Assembly: GCA_015065105.1 (NCBI GenBank)
Contig: SVQZ01000002.1
Location: forward strand, 1 to 64,000
Direction: 5' to 3'
Length of the DNA: 64,000 nt
Source of the DNA: Oscillospiraceae bacterium
GTDB lineage: Bacteria > Bacillota > Clostridia > Oscillospirales > CAG-272
Of the stretch, positions 56,201 through 64,000 are shown in pieces. Under the pieces are notes generated by a model. The model was not told the origin of the DNA. It did no database searches and saw only the letters and a program-made list of their open reading frames with translations. Position numbers and translations under genes: made by a program. How positions within the stretch are numbered: position 1 is the stretch's first letter; each line of letters begins with the position of its first letter.

Positions 56201-59200
56201 GCAGACAGATCGACCTTAAGATCAAGGAGCTTGATGGTAAGCTCGCTGAGGTATTTGAACGTGAAAGAAACAGCTTGGAAAACACAAATGTTTCTGCCGC
56301 TATAGACGAGCTGTCTTCTGCTTATAAAAAATTGATCGATTCAGAGGATGAATATATAAAGCAAGCCTATTCGGAAGTTGTAAGTAATTTGATAGACGAT
56401 CTTAAGCAAAGCCTTGGAAATGTAAAACGAGGCGAACTGACCTTATATCAACTTGAAAAGGTTAAAAAGGTGTTCAGCGCCGTGAAGCATACTATCAGCA
56501 CCGCAAATAAGATATTCAGGCAGGGCAAAACAGAAGAATTACAGACGGTGGTTGATAGGGTACAGAGTGAAATCTTGAAAAATGAAAAACAAAGAGCGGA
56601 TCCTACAGTTGCCGGAGCGGCGATAAGTGATGCTTATAATGATTTCAAGGTTAATGAAATGAAACCGGTATATTTCTTTGAATATCTCGGTTCTCAAAAA
56701 TATCTTGAACTATACAAGGATGCTGCACATGCTGACGGTGTATGGGCTAAGGATCTTGACGAGGTGAAGACATTTATTCAAGAAACAAGGAAAAAGTACC
56801 ACTATACTTCTTGGGATTGGAAAAGAGCTCGGACGTTTACCTTGGAGGACGGACGAAAATTTACAGCAACACTCGGTGAAATATTAAGCATATATGCTTA
56901 TTCAAGAAGAACGCAAGCTATAGATCACATGGCAATCGGCGGTGTCCAACATGGTAAGGGTACAAAATACAAGCCTGGTAAAAAACGTTTTGAACGATTC
57001 AGAACACACTTGGAGGGAGAGAAACCTTATAATTTAGGTTTTAGTGTTATTAACGAAATTATAAATTCACTTAATAAAGAACAAAGGGCGTATGTTGAGT
57101 CTGTTCAAAAGTACATGTCTGACTTCGGTAAAAAAGGTAATGAAATTTCAAGAGAACTATATGGAATCGATCTTTTTACCGAGAAATACTATATGCCGAT
57201 ACAATCGGTTAAAGAATACCTTGATAATGTAAGACAAACATTACAAAAGACACCTACTACGGTTTCCCTTAAAAATATGGGAGCCGCAAAGCCTACTACC
57301 CCGAATGCAAATAATCCTATGATATTAAGAGCATTTGATGATGTATGTGTCGAGCACCTTAACAGCATGGCTACATATCATGCGTATGTCTTACCGATAG
57401 AAAACTTGCAGAGGGTTTATAACAATGTGTCAAAAGAAGGAGGGTATAGTTCTACAAGGGAGATTATAGAACGTGTACTGGGTAGCTCTGCGGATACATA
57501 TTTGCAGAATTATATAACTGATCTAAACGGAGGTCCACAAGCTAAGGGCATCATAAGTCCCCTTATGAGTTTATTTTCAAAAAGCATGAAAGTAGCGGTT
57601 GCGAATAGCTTATCTGTAGCTATTCAGCAGCCTACGGCAATAATACGTGCTATGGATATGATAAATCCTTTGCACTTCAGACCTATTTACGATCACGACA
57701 ATCATTTTAATATATCTAAAACTTATGCAGAAATGAGAAAATATGCACCTATTACCATAGTTAAGGAAATAGGCGGTCATGAAATAGGATATTCAAAAAG
57801 TGCTTATGATTATGTTGGTACCAACGAATATGGCAGGGCCGGTGTGAGAGGATTCTTTACGGATGCACAATACAGGAAAACAAAGCTTGATAATGCATCG
57901 ATGAAGTTTCCTGAGCTTATGGATAAGTTCGGTTGGTGTGCGATATGGGCTGCAGTTAAAAATGAAATCCGTGCATCTGAAAAATATGCAGAGGGTTCCA
58001 AAGAGTTTTTTGAAGCTTGTGATATAAGGTTTACCGATGTAATAATGTATACACAGGTTTACGATTCTGTTAATTCCCGAAGCGGTTATATGAGGTCTAA
58101 GAGTGACCTTGTGAAATTCTCGACCTCCTTCAAAGGCGAACCGACCACAACTGTTAACATGGCATATAATGCTATATTAAAAGTAGCGCGTACTGAGGGA
58201 AGGAGCGAAAAAGCAAAGGCTACGGCGAAAGCATTTAAAACTGTTGGTATAGTAACTCTCAGCGTTCTCGCTGGTGCTGCGGCGTATTCTATAGTTGCGG
58301 CGCTAAGAGACGATGACGATGATGAGACGTATGCTAAAAAATACGGACAAGCCTTAAAATCAAGGTTACTATCAGATATGAATCCTTTGAATATGCTTCC
58401 GTTTACAAGTGACGTGATGTCGTTAATAGACGGTTGGGATGTTGAACGTCCGGATATGACGTTGCTTTCTGAATTTATCGGTGATATTCGAAAATTTTCC
58501 AAAGCTGTAGCAGAGGGTGATTTGGACGAATTGACTATCGATGATTATGCTGACTATATAGGAGACCTTTCTAACATTTTAGGATTAGGTCTGAAAAACT
58601 TCTATAGGGATGCCAAAGCATTAACTTATAACGTTTATAAACGACTTACCGATGAAGAGAAGTACGATTCTTTTGGAGATTTCTTTGATGAAATCGCAGA
58701 GGGATTTTCTAAGGGAACAGATGAAATGAGCGAAAAAGATATTGTCCTTGGCTCATATTTACTTTATAAAGAAGGAGATCGCGGAGCGATGCATGAAACA
58801 CTTGACGACCTCCGAGAGATAATAAGAAAGGATGTGTTGGAGAAATACCCGAACATATCTAAAAAAGGCCTTGAAGCTGAAATTGAATCTATACTTGCAT
58901 CGAAAATCAAGAGCTCGTTAAGAGAGGATTTTCTTGACGCCTATGAAGAGGGGGATCTTAAAGAAGCTAAAAGAATCCAAAATTATCTCGATGCTACCGA
59001 ATTATACGATGATACACAGACGATCGTTGATGATTGGATAGACGGTAAGGAAGAAAACGAAAACGAGGACTGGTATCAGACAAAGGACGGCAAATTCTAT
59101 ATGGTGGAAGAAGCATATACCGAAGGAGATCAGGACAAGATGACCGAAATTGTTGACGGTCTTATTGAGGAAAAAGCGGACACACAGCTTGAAGAATATC

Positions 59201-59430
59201 CCAACAAGCCTATGGGTCAGGTGGAAAAGGAGGCTCGTAGCAGTGTAAGGAGTTCGTTCACGAGCAGATACAAGAAACCATATCTTAAGGCCTATGAGGA
59301 TGGTGACGGAGCTGAGACGAAGAGAATTCTTGCTCTTCTTGAAATGACCGGTCTTTATGACGATGTTGAAGCGAAGGCTCAAGACTGGATAGAAGCATAC
59401 GAAGAAAAGAAACTCCTTAATGGAGAATAA
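50296..59430 (+). CDS. Giant (3044 aa) polyvalent/ejection-type phage protein with zincin metallopeptidase motif
   Basis: Hydrophobic Gly-rich segments, HELTH...EEVVADSMETML metallopeptidase signature, coiled coils, C-terminal duplicated ~90-aa module. Confidence 0.8.
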   Translation: MRKIENLNKGSKTLPKIENLRKDEIGAYKVQKEFEGDLGTVNEYVNSITNGKYISSDDFERYRTAAQRYKNNYRDYKYLNSSKEESDRWIDNIISSFDANENYYSQFADESDYNRYTKYGNMTSDELLEEYKKSRTGISDGSVSRENAQWLYEQYKTVKNEEDIEIQKYGTNGELRDLTSSDLLDQFLEADKSGDEKTADILYNSIVLRVSKPELDTWLSEKEKSGEDVDSEYMRGIFLGTSRNDLNNDSTYIGDNETKFVLTDENISYEDADTFLNSVVDKQIANGNNYSDAEYDSKMSSAYRSRILYDYDMLEKEVTTIDEFLKTPLEYSPENVELLKRYYLRYAPEYYYDTSRFSGLVHSNLSGHGSIADTIDDGPDAFYIALQEFEKAVEGTLSQYYFLKNETQESNIGQDVRMSDVVTDYESYMDEHNRISKAKEAEYAEIFEKYGYDFTSYHEYKTRKRNEKKAEDRTNKIESAVGQGGIKGIWAGAWRTGASIATNLLSVSSLYGIAKEYVHNSGEDALDYVPIDFNSNSFYMMNFTNTIRGTVTKELEEETDWTLFGKNVTSFLYQTGTSIGDFVAAAALTGGTEWSLLVMGLTSASNTAVETLQNGGTIEQAVGYGIVSGCLEAFFEKFSLGNLKAFDDIGIDTAKKWLINTFKQGFVEATEEGATAAADFFVDNLINGENSEYNRAVEAYVSEGYSLATAQSIALQDSLVDGVFQMLGGGISGTVMGGAAGGARYVSEQKYNSSLITDEELQDYNPDTQEGRDNIQSLVDSVIDWKSSGFADVGSSTLKLADSINYKLDNDEDISLKEIRRLATAVVGAAPAQSEKMNYDKPDDEDIFDSYEIRKNNGKVGNDMIPQIVNTALDMEAEGVFKEDSEIGQRVVDLYSRYVSGGDISRAEISKLYDDLYSLQNNRVDISGDNIIGIESSDGAGSMVVQTRDGNYELSELRIEGEEGELFAAASDYSTEGANAFIEGYEVAKADNSSLTVAEYKAAFDPIYTQSYEGVSTEEVVANNSDNIDVLGDQATGRVLDAAQRDMRAAQYRSEQKESAAINGKHTVMYNGRDAEIVGYASRGNVKIKVGDSIETVSMDLIGSPNGATSYMIDTAKLYSSQKAESYMNNYDGKYDPEIYTRGFRYFYDAGIEGRSFDESVSNMKKLYGDKLDYAAMKRIYENASAHKKKADSKRVKKSEYRSKKGNVHLHVDFSTMTERQKASLKAIEFISEVTGVEFHLYASYKNKQGETVFKDFDGKVKKAPNGWYVDSTVYLDINAGNSNEGVMLYTVAHELTHFIREWSPGKFDVLADFLVDKYAEKGVSIKSLVQAQIEKAEANDRKLSYDKAFEEVVADSMETMLADGDILENLSELASNDLTLFKKIKSYFKQLLEKIRKLYAGMNPNSREGQIVSEMNDSIGKLHALFETALVDASEHLNNSTENSVYKITDSYQEYSNRGYGGLRGVLAKKGLDDLSVKLGNYFPLSALFDSTIRNDNTPLSLETVTKNRVQRKVNNGRFESFFKTGKDAFKTAYGDTKTDVKIEQLGITATLYQDIVSESLSKEMGTGREQSIIDVVPSLREIISNSVLMSVEKVQHTDNKHTSLYGYRLYNFYKYNDGHRTSINCLVSTVIQNLDGTEGHVFKNIENVTIEQGLPGNNTDMSPTSNGDTYTIAQLYKFVKSLDRDNGGIKYNSKNKEKYLFNYTERNDKVPYSFRSGRATSREMLVSALENFVQSQEEFEILDEYRRKIIELDKAEVKLAKLRNEINEMQYAKGKRSEAFTKKLDELRKKARNLADSISKQDEQLLRLESTQALRNLLNRERIRAATSQKETDKRLMKDYREGRKKTALKQDILKQISDIDRVLNRGTKERNVKPDLEKSVGSALKLGKLLFDEYLRNSDIVLNGVKSVTAKEAELLSEYKELLEQREYAKEYRKEEVKSIERNADLSYSEKQKKIDELDSSIKEKRRQIDLKIKELDGKLAEVFERERNSLENTNVSAAIDELSSAYKKLIDSEDEYIKQAYSEVVSNLIDDLKQSLGNVKRGELTLYQLEKVKKVFSAVKHTISTANKIFRQGKTEELQTVVDRVQSEILKNEKQRADPTVAGAAISDAYNDFKVNEMKPVYFFEYLGSQKYLELYKDAAHADGVWAKDLDEVKTFIQETRKKYHYTSWDWKRARTFTLEDGRKFTATLGEILSIYAYSRRTQAIDHMAIGGVQHGKGTKYKPGKKRFERFRTHLEGEKPYNLGFSVINEIINSLNKEQRAYVESVQKYMSDFGKKGNEISRELYGIDLFTEKYYMPIQSVKEYLDNVRQTLQKTPTTVSLKNMGAAKPTTPNANNPMILRAFDDVCVEHLNSMATYHAYVLPIENLQRVYNNVSKEGGYSSTREIIERVLGSSADTYLQNYITDLNGGPQAKGIISPLMSLFSKSMKVAVANSLSVAIQQPTAIIRAMDMINPLHFRPIYDHDNHFNISKTYAEMRKYAPITIVKEIGGHEIGYSKSAYDYVGTNEYGRAGVRGFFTDAQYRKTKLDNASMKFPELMDKFGWCAIWAAVKNEIRASEKYAEGSKEFFEACDIRFTDVIMYTQVYDSVNSRSGYMRSKSDLVKFSTSFKGEPTTTVNMAYNAILKVARTEGRSEKAKATAKAFKTVGIVTLSVLAGAAAYSIVAALRDDDDDETYAKKYGQALKSRLLSDMNPLNMLPFTSDVMSLIDGWDVERPDMTLLSEFIGDIRKFSKAVAEGDLDELTIDDYADYIGDLSNILGLGLKNFYRDAKALTYNVYKRLTDEEKYDSFGDFFDEIAEGFSKGTDEMSEKDIVLGSYLLYKEGDRGAMHETLDDLREIIRKDVLEKYPNISKKGLEAEIESILASKIKSSLREDFLDAYEEGDLKEAKRIQNYLDATELYDDTQTIVDDWIDGKEENENEDWYQTKDGKFYMVEEAYTEGDQDKMTEIVDGLIEEKADTQLEEYPNKPMGQVEKEARSSVRSSFTSRYKKPYLKAYEDGDGAETKRILALLEMTGLYDDVEAKAQDWIEAYEEKKLLNGE
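58763..59403 (+). repeat. Two diverged ~90-aa repeats at the C-terminus of the giant protein
   Basis: YKEGDRGAMHETLDDL...LREDFLDAYEEGDLKEAKRIQNYLDATELYDDTQTIVDDWID versus YTEGDQDKMTEIVDGL...YKKPYLKAYEDGDGAETKRILALLEMTGLYDDVEAKAQDWIEA. Confidence 0.85.
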
Positions 59431-59466
59431 GACAGGGGGTGGCAACACCTCCGGAAAGGAAAGGAT

Positions 59467-62340
59467 ATGAAAACAGAATTAAGATTTACGCTTGACGGTC
59501 AGAAACTCAGGCGTATTGATGATAATACCGTAGCTTCCAATGCGGTTAATGTGCCGACAGCATTATTTGAAAATCTGCGTGAAAATGAATGGGCAGGATT
59601 TGGTTCATACACTGCTGAATTTAAAAACGGTAACACAGTAATAAGTGTTCCTTTGGTTGGTGTCAACAAATGTGCGGTGCCTCATGAGGTTCTGTCTCCC
59701 GGTTATATGTGTGTTACCGTGTATGCTGAAAGTGTTGACGGTGGAGAGATCTCTGCATCGATAACTTCAACGGAGGCGGAGGTTCGCATAGAGCGCGGCC
59801 CGAGTAAGCACGGAGATAACAGCCGAGCTCCTACAGCTGACGAGGTTACTGTTATTCAGGCAGCTGCGGAAGCAGCGGCAAGTGTACGCGCAGATGCCGA
59901 TGCAGGCAAGTTTAACGGCGAAGTAGGTGCAACACCTAATATAACTATAGGTACGGTCACAACTCTTGATGCAGGTAGTGAGGCTACAGCAACACTTACG
60001 GGAACTACCGAAGCTCCTATATTGAATCTTGGCATTCCTATGGGAAAGCAGGGTATAAACGGAAAATCGTTGTATGCGGTAAGCAATATAGATGAATTAT
60101 ATGCAAGGTGTAAAGAATACTCCACGGTTGGTGTGCCTTCGTCTATAGAAAGTGTGTGTGTTGCCGAAGGGTTAGATATAACAATTTGGTCTGTTGATTC
60201 AGAAGGCAAATGGATGGCCACAGGGTTATACACAATGAAAGCAGGTTGCTGCTACAAAGTTTCGTTTACCCGAATTCCGGCGGGAGTTAGAGTAACAGCA
60301 GTAACCGAAACGATTTCCTTTGGTGGCAATATATCCGATGAGCAAATTCAAACGGCTGTTAATAATTATCTTACAGAAAATCCACCTGAAGGCGGTGACA
60401 GCGGAGCAGACGGCAAATCTGCGTACGAGATATGGCTTGAACAGGGGAACGAAGGAACTGAAGCGGATTTTATTGAATCTCTCAAGGGTAAAGACGGCAA
60501 CGATGGTTATACACCTCTAAAGGGTAAAGATTATAACGATGGAAAAGATGGAAATGGTATATCTTCTGTTGTACTTAATGCAGATTACACATTGACGTTG
60601 CATTTCACAAACGGAACTTCACATACTACACCAAGTATTAGAGGTGAATCCGGCGCTACGGGTGCTAAAGGTTCGGACGGTATATCAGTAAGATCAGTTA
60701 AGCAAACCATAACGTCAAATGAAGATGATGGAGAAAATGTTATAACCGTAACTTTAAGCAACGGTCAAACAGCTACGTTCACCGTTAAAAACGGTAAGAC
60801 CGGCGGTGTAGGCGATACGGGCAAGACCCCTAATATTACTATTGGTACAGTAACAACTCTTACCGAAGGTAGTAATGCTACAGCAACGATCACAGGCACG
60901 GCTGAAAATCCTATACTTAATCTTGGAATTCCTAAAGGTGATATGGGTAAAGGTGCGGATATAGATACATCTGCAATCATGATGAAGGAAGAATATGTTC
61001 GCGATACAGGTGAGACTATTGCACCTTATACCAATATACTTGACAAATATGGTTACAAGTCAAGAACATATCTCGGAAGAAACGGCGAGGAAGTAATTGC
61101 GACATATAACGTATGGACTACTAATTTTATACCTCTTAAAAAGGGACAGGTACTCCGCATCAAATTCAATGATAGATCATCTATCAACAAAACGAATACT
61201 TATTGGGGTTTGTATGACGAAAACAAGACCATATCAACATCATACAATATAACGTATAATCTTGACACCATCGAACAATATAACACGTATGGTGATTTGG
61301 TTGTGAATGGTAACACAGCAATTTGGGACACATCCACAATAGCATTCGGCGGTTGGAACGGATTTGCTTATGCAAGATTGATGCTTGAATCCCTTGATTG
61401 CATCATAACCATTGATGAAGAAATAACGGATGATGTGAAACCTATATATGAGTTAAAGCCCACGTTGAAAGTGCCGAGGAGTAATCTTGAATTTAACGCA
61501 GCTGAGAAGCCCCTTGTAGGAAAGAAGGTGATTTGCTTCGGTGACAGCTTGTTCGGAAGAACAAGGGACGAAACATCTGCTTTGTATAAGACAGCACAGA
61601 TAACAGGAGCAGACCTCTATAATGTCGGTTTTGGTGGTACATCAATGAGCAGACTCGGAAGTGGTGCCTACTCTTATTTCTCTTTTCCTGCACTTGTGGA
61701 TTCTATAATAAGCAATACTTGGACAAATCAAGACAACAATGTGTCAACTGTTGAGCATTGGAGTGAACAGCTTGAGAAACTTAGGGTTATTGACTTCTCT
61801 AATGTAGATATCGTAGTTCTTCACTACGGCACTAATGACTTTGCAGGTGGTGATAGGTCTATAGACAATGCATCTGATATAGATGATATTACGTCGATAT
61901 GTGGTGGATTAAGATACGGTCTCAACAAGATGCTAACAGCATATCCACAAATTAAGTTTTACATCTCTGTCCCCGTATTTAGATATTGGGGAAGTGAAGG
62001 CTCTTATTCATACCCCGACACATATACCAATGCAAAAGGCAACACTTTGCTTGATGTTATTGAGGGATTACGTAAGGTAGCTATTGAGTATAATCTTCCT
62101 GTTATAGACGGATATTATGGCATGGGCATCAACAAACTCAATGCGGCATATTATCTCGCAGACCAAACGCACCATAATATAGCAGGTATGAAACTCTTTG
62201 GTGAATTTATTGCAGCCCAGCTTTCAAGTCAACAAAACATGTATGCCAATGTTACAGATGGTTATTCGAAGGATGAAATTGACACAATGTTTGGTACATA
62301 TATCGACGACCTTGCAGACCTTATAGGAGGAAACGCATAA
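59467..62340 (+). CDS. Tail fibre/BppU-like protein with collagen-like linker and C-terminal SGNH hydrolase domain
   Basis: Baseplate-upper-like N-terminus; GKDGNDGYTPLKGKDYNDGKDGNG; VICFGDSLFGRT, HYGTNDFAGG, QTHHNIAG catalytic blocks. Confidence 0.88.
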   Translation: MKTELRFTLDGQKLRRIDDNTVASNAVNVPTALFENLRENEWAGFGSYTAEFKNGNTVISVPLVGVNKCAVPHEVLSPGYMCVTVYAESVDGGEISASITSTEAEVRIERGPSKHGDNSRAPTADEVTVIQAAAEAAASVRADADAGKFNGEVGATPNITIGTVTTLDAGSEATATLTGTTEAPILNLGIPMGKQGINGKSLYAVSNIDELYARCKEYSTVGVPSSIESVCVAEGLDITIWSVDSEGKWMATGLYTMKAGCCYKVSFTRIPAGVRVTAVTETISFGGNISDEQIQTAVNNYLTENPPEGGDSGADGKSAYEIWLEQGNEGTEADFIESLKGKDGNDGYTPLKGKDYNDGKDGNGISSVVLNADYTLTLHFTNGTSHTTPSIRGESGATGAKGSDGISVRSVKQTITSNEDDGENVITVTLSNGQTATFTVKNGKTGGVGDTGKTPNITIGTVTTLTEGSNATATITGTAENPILNLGIPKGDMGKGADIDTSAIMMKEEYVRDTGETIAPYTNILDKYGYKSRTYLGRNGEEVIATYNVWTTNFIPLKKGQVLRIKFNDRSSINKTNTYWGLYDENKTISTSYNITYNLDTIEQYNTYGDLVVNGNTAIWDTSTIAFGGWNGFAYARLMLESLDCIITIDEEITDDVKPIYELKPTLKVPRSNLEFNAAEKPLVGKKVICFGDSLFGRTRDETSALYKTAQITGADLYNVGFGGTSMSRLGSGAYSYFSFPALVDSIISNTWTNQDNNVSTVEHWSEQLEKLRVIDFSNVDIVVLHYGTNDFAGGDRSIDNASDIDDITSICGGLRYGLNKMLTAYPQIKFYISVPVFRYWGSEGSYSYPDTYTNAKGNTLLDVIEGLRKVAIEYNLPVIDGYYGMGINKLNAAYYLADQTHHNIAGMKLFGEFIAAQLSSQQNMYANVTDGYSKDEIDTMFGTYIDDLADLIGGNA

Positions 62341-63095
62341 TGAGTAACTTTGGTACTATATACAATGAATTAAAAGAAATTCGTGATAGAGCGAATGCAA
62401 AGACGGGCAGTAATGATACGAATATAAGTGATGCAGTTGATACTCTTATATCGGGTTTTGGAAAGGGAAATGGAACTGTAACACCTTCAGGAACAAAGCA
62501 GATAGTTACCAACGGCACACATAATGTATCTACCTATGAATATGCCGAGGTCAATGTGCCTGTGGGCATCACACCTTCGGGAACATTGGATATATCTTCA
62601 AACGGCACATTCGATGTGACCAATTATGCTACGGCAAATGTGGCTATTCCTACAATAAGTGTGGTAAGGAGAATAACGTTGGCAAACGATCTCGGTGCTG
62701 CCGATCCTTATCAATACAATCAAACTGTAATAAGCGGTGATGATTTCGTTAAGGAACATTACAATGATACAGGATTGTTGGCGTTGTTGATCCCTATGGA
62801 AGCTATCGGTCTTGTTCCCAACACAGTAAATTGGATTATTCAGAGCAATTCGCCGTTATATTACAATGGCACAACACCGTATTATGGTGCATCTCCGACA
62901 GCATTATCTGCAAGTAATATAACGTTGTCTTCTCTGCCTATAAGCACTAAGCTTACGAGCAGACTGTATACTAACGCTTCGGCGTTATTGCTTGACAGCA
63001 GTGGCAACGTGAATATATGCGGTGGTGGAACATCAGCAAAACCGAGGATAGTTAAAGCAGGCACATATCTGCTTATACTGTCGGTTGCAAGATAG
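62340..63095 (+). CDS. Phage tail-associated protein with TPSGT...NGT repeats
   Basis: VTPSGTKQIVTNGTHNVSTYEYAEVNVPVGITPSGTLDISSNGTFDVTNYATANVAIP. Confidence 0.75.
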   Translation: MSNFGTIYNELKEIRDRANAKTGSNDTNISDAVDTLISGFGKGNGTVTPSGTKQIVTNGTHNVSTYEYAEVNVPVGITPSGTLDISSNGTFDVTNYATANVAIPTISVVRRITLANDLGAADPYQYNQTVISGDDFVKEHYNDTGLLALLIPMEAIGLVPNTVNWIIQSNSPLYYNGTTPYYGASPTALSASNITLSSLPISTKLTSRLYTNASALLLDSSGNVNICGGGTSAKPRIVKAGTYLLILSVAR

Positions 63096-63106
63096 GGGGT
63101 GATGAT

Positions 63107-63388
63107 ATGTCTATATCATCAATAGCAACCTTCATTACCGAGATCGGTATTTTGTTGGGGGTAATAATCCCCGTTATTATAAGTATGAGAAAAATTTCTA
63201 ACGGTGCCAAGTGCCAATTGCGCAGCGAAATGCTTCGTATATATTACCGTCATAAAGATACAAAGATTATTCGGCAGTATGAATATGAGAATTTCGTTAT
63301 GCTATGTGAAGCGTATAAAGCGCTCAAAGGAAACTCGTTTATTGACAAAATCTATTTGGAAGTTAAAACATGGGAGGTTGAATCATGA
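63107..63388 (+). CDS. Hypothetical protein with N-terminal TM (lysis module)
   Basis: SIATFITEIGILLGVIIPVIISMRKISNGAKCQLRSEMLRIYYRHKD. Confidence 0.7.
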   Translation: MSISSIATFITEIGILLGVIIPVIISMRKISNGAKCQLRSEMLRIYYRHKDTKIIRQYEYENFVMLCEAYKALKGNSFIDKIYLEVKTWEVES

Positions 63389-63558
63389 GGAAAAATCTTG
63401 CAAATCTTATTAAAGTAAAAACCATTGTGACATTGGCTGTGATGCTCGTGTTCTCTATTCTTGCACTGAAGGGCAACATCTCTGCAGATAATGTGATGAT
63501 AATTGTTTCTTCTGTGATAGCATTTTATTTCGGTACCCAGCACGAAAAGAAGGAGTGA
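63385..63558 (+). CDS. Holin-like small membrane protein
   Basis: MRKNLANLIKVKTIVTLAVMLVFSILALKGNISADNVMIIVSSVIAFYFGTQHEKKE; upstream of lysin. Confidence 0.8.
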   Translation: MRKNLANLIKVKTIVTLAVMLVFSILALKGNISADNVMIIVSSVIAFYFGTQHEKKE

Positions 63559-63562
63559 TCAA

Positions 63563-64000
63563 ATGCTTAATCCATATAAAGGCGGTAAATTCCGCGTAAC
63601 CTCGAAATACGGTCTGCGTGTATTGAACGGTTCACAGGCTTTTCACTCTGGGCTTGACCTCGTCGGAGAATCAAGCAAAGAACTTGTTGCTTTGTGCAAT
63701 GGTACCGTAACACAGAGCCGAATTGTCACGAATAAATCTGATCTTACGTGGCAGTGGGGCAATTATGTATGTCTCAAGGCAGACACAGGAGAGCTGATAT
63801 TCTATTGCCATCTTTCCGAAAGAAAAGTATATAAGGGGCAGAGGGTAAAGAAGGGTGACGTTATCGGCATAGAAGGTAATACCGGTTATTCCTTCGGCAG
63901 CCATTGCCATCTTGAAGTTAGAAATGCTTCTAACAAAGTTACGGATGAAGTAAATACACCGAAGTTCACGGGTATACCGAATACTATAGGTACATATACA
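63563..64000 (+). CDS. M23-family peptidase endolysin (truncated by window end)
   Basis: VTSKYGLRVLNGSQAFHSGLDL; YCHLSERKVYKGQRVKKGDVIGIEGNTGYSFGSHCHLEVR. Confidence 0.92.
   Translation, partial: MLNPYKGGKFRVTSKYGLRVLNGSQAFHSGLDLVGESSKELVALCNGTVTQSRIVTNKSDLTWQWGNYVCLKADTGELIFYCHLSERKVYKGQRVKKGDVIGIEGNTGYSFGSHCHLEVRNASNKVTDEVNTPKFTGIPNTIGTYT

Noticed and set aside
50296-59430. Giant ORF as N4-like virion RNA polymerase
   Set aside because: The N4-gp56-type capsid and large size make this tempting, but I could not identify RNA polymerase catalytic motifs by eye; kept as polyvalent/ejection-like protein.
50296-59430. Giant ORF as tape-measure protein of a long-tailed phage
   Set aside because: No recognisable tail tube, sheath or tail-assembly chaperone genes nearby, and the composition (metallopeptidase, interspersed domains) is not tape-measure-like; not fully excluded.

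Overview
The window splits into two parts. Positions 1-25.3 kb are a chromosomal housekeeping segment from a low-to-mid-GC Clostridia-type Firmicute: cmk-plsC-ispH/S1 fusion, yicC-remA-gmk-rpoZ-priA, radC, gpmI, sortase B, RNase P RNA, efp, a SCIFF peptide with its radical-SAM maturase, an SLH protein, and a membrane LuxR-type regulator. Next come a decayed IS200/IS605 remnant (~25.34-25.69 kb) and a tRNA-Ser(GGA) 3' fragment, which I read as attL. A tailed prophage, probably podovirus-like, then runs from about 25.7 kb past the right edge: integrase, lysogeny control, an early array of micro-genes, an HUH-type Rep-like protein, terminase, portal, Prp-type protease, scaffold, N4-gp56-family capsid, a 3044-aa giant polyvalent/ejection-like protein, an SGNH-hydrolase tail fibre, a holin-like protein and an M23 lysin cut by the window end. 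The observations I rate highest are: (1) a phage-encoded Prp protease whose two downstream neighbours, scaffold and capsid, both start with ribosomal-L27-like Prp cleavage motifs; (2) the giant protein, with an embedded HExxH metallopeptidase and a duplicated C-terminal module; (3) a micro-gene cassette array with a recurring junction sequence GAAAGGCGGTGAGGGG; (4) a repeated divergent-promoter module that produces alternating gene orientation; (5) an HUH-like Rep next to a hairpin and a Z-DNA-like tract, a candidate origin; (6) a synonymous-only truncated copy of the repressor 3' end flanking a cargo gene; (7) tandem structured elements in the 5' UTR of a CD1247-like gene with a (Cys-Asp)n tail. 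No database search was run. All family names come from reading the sequences.
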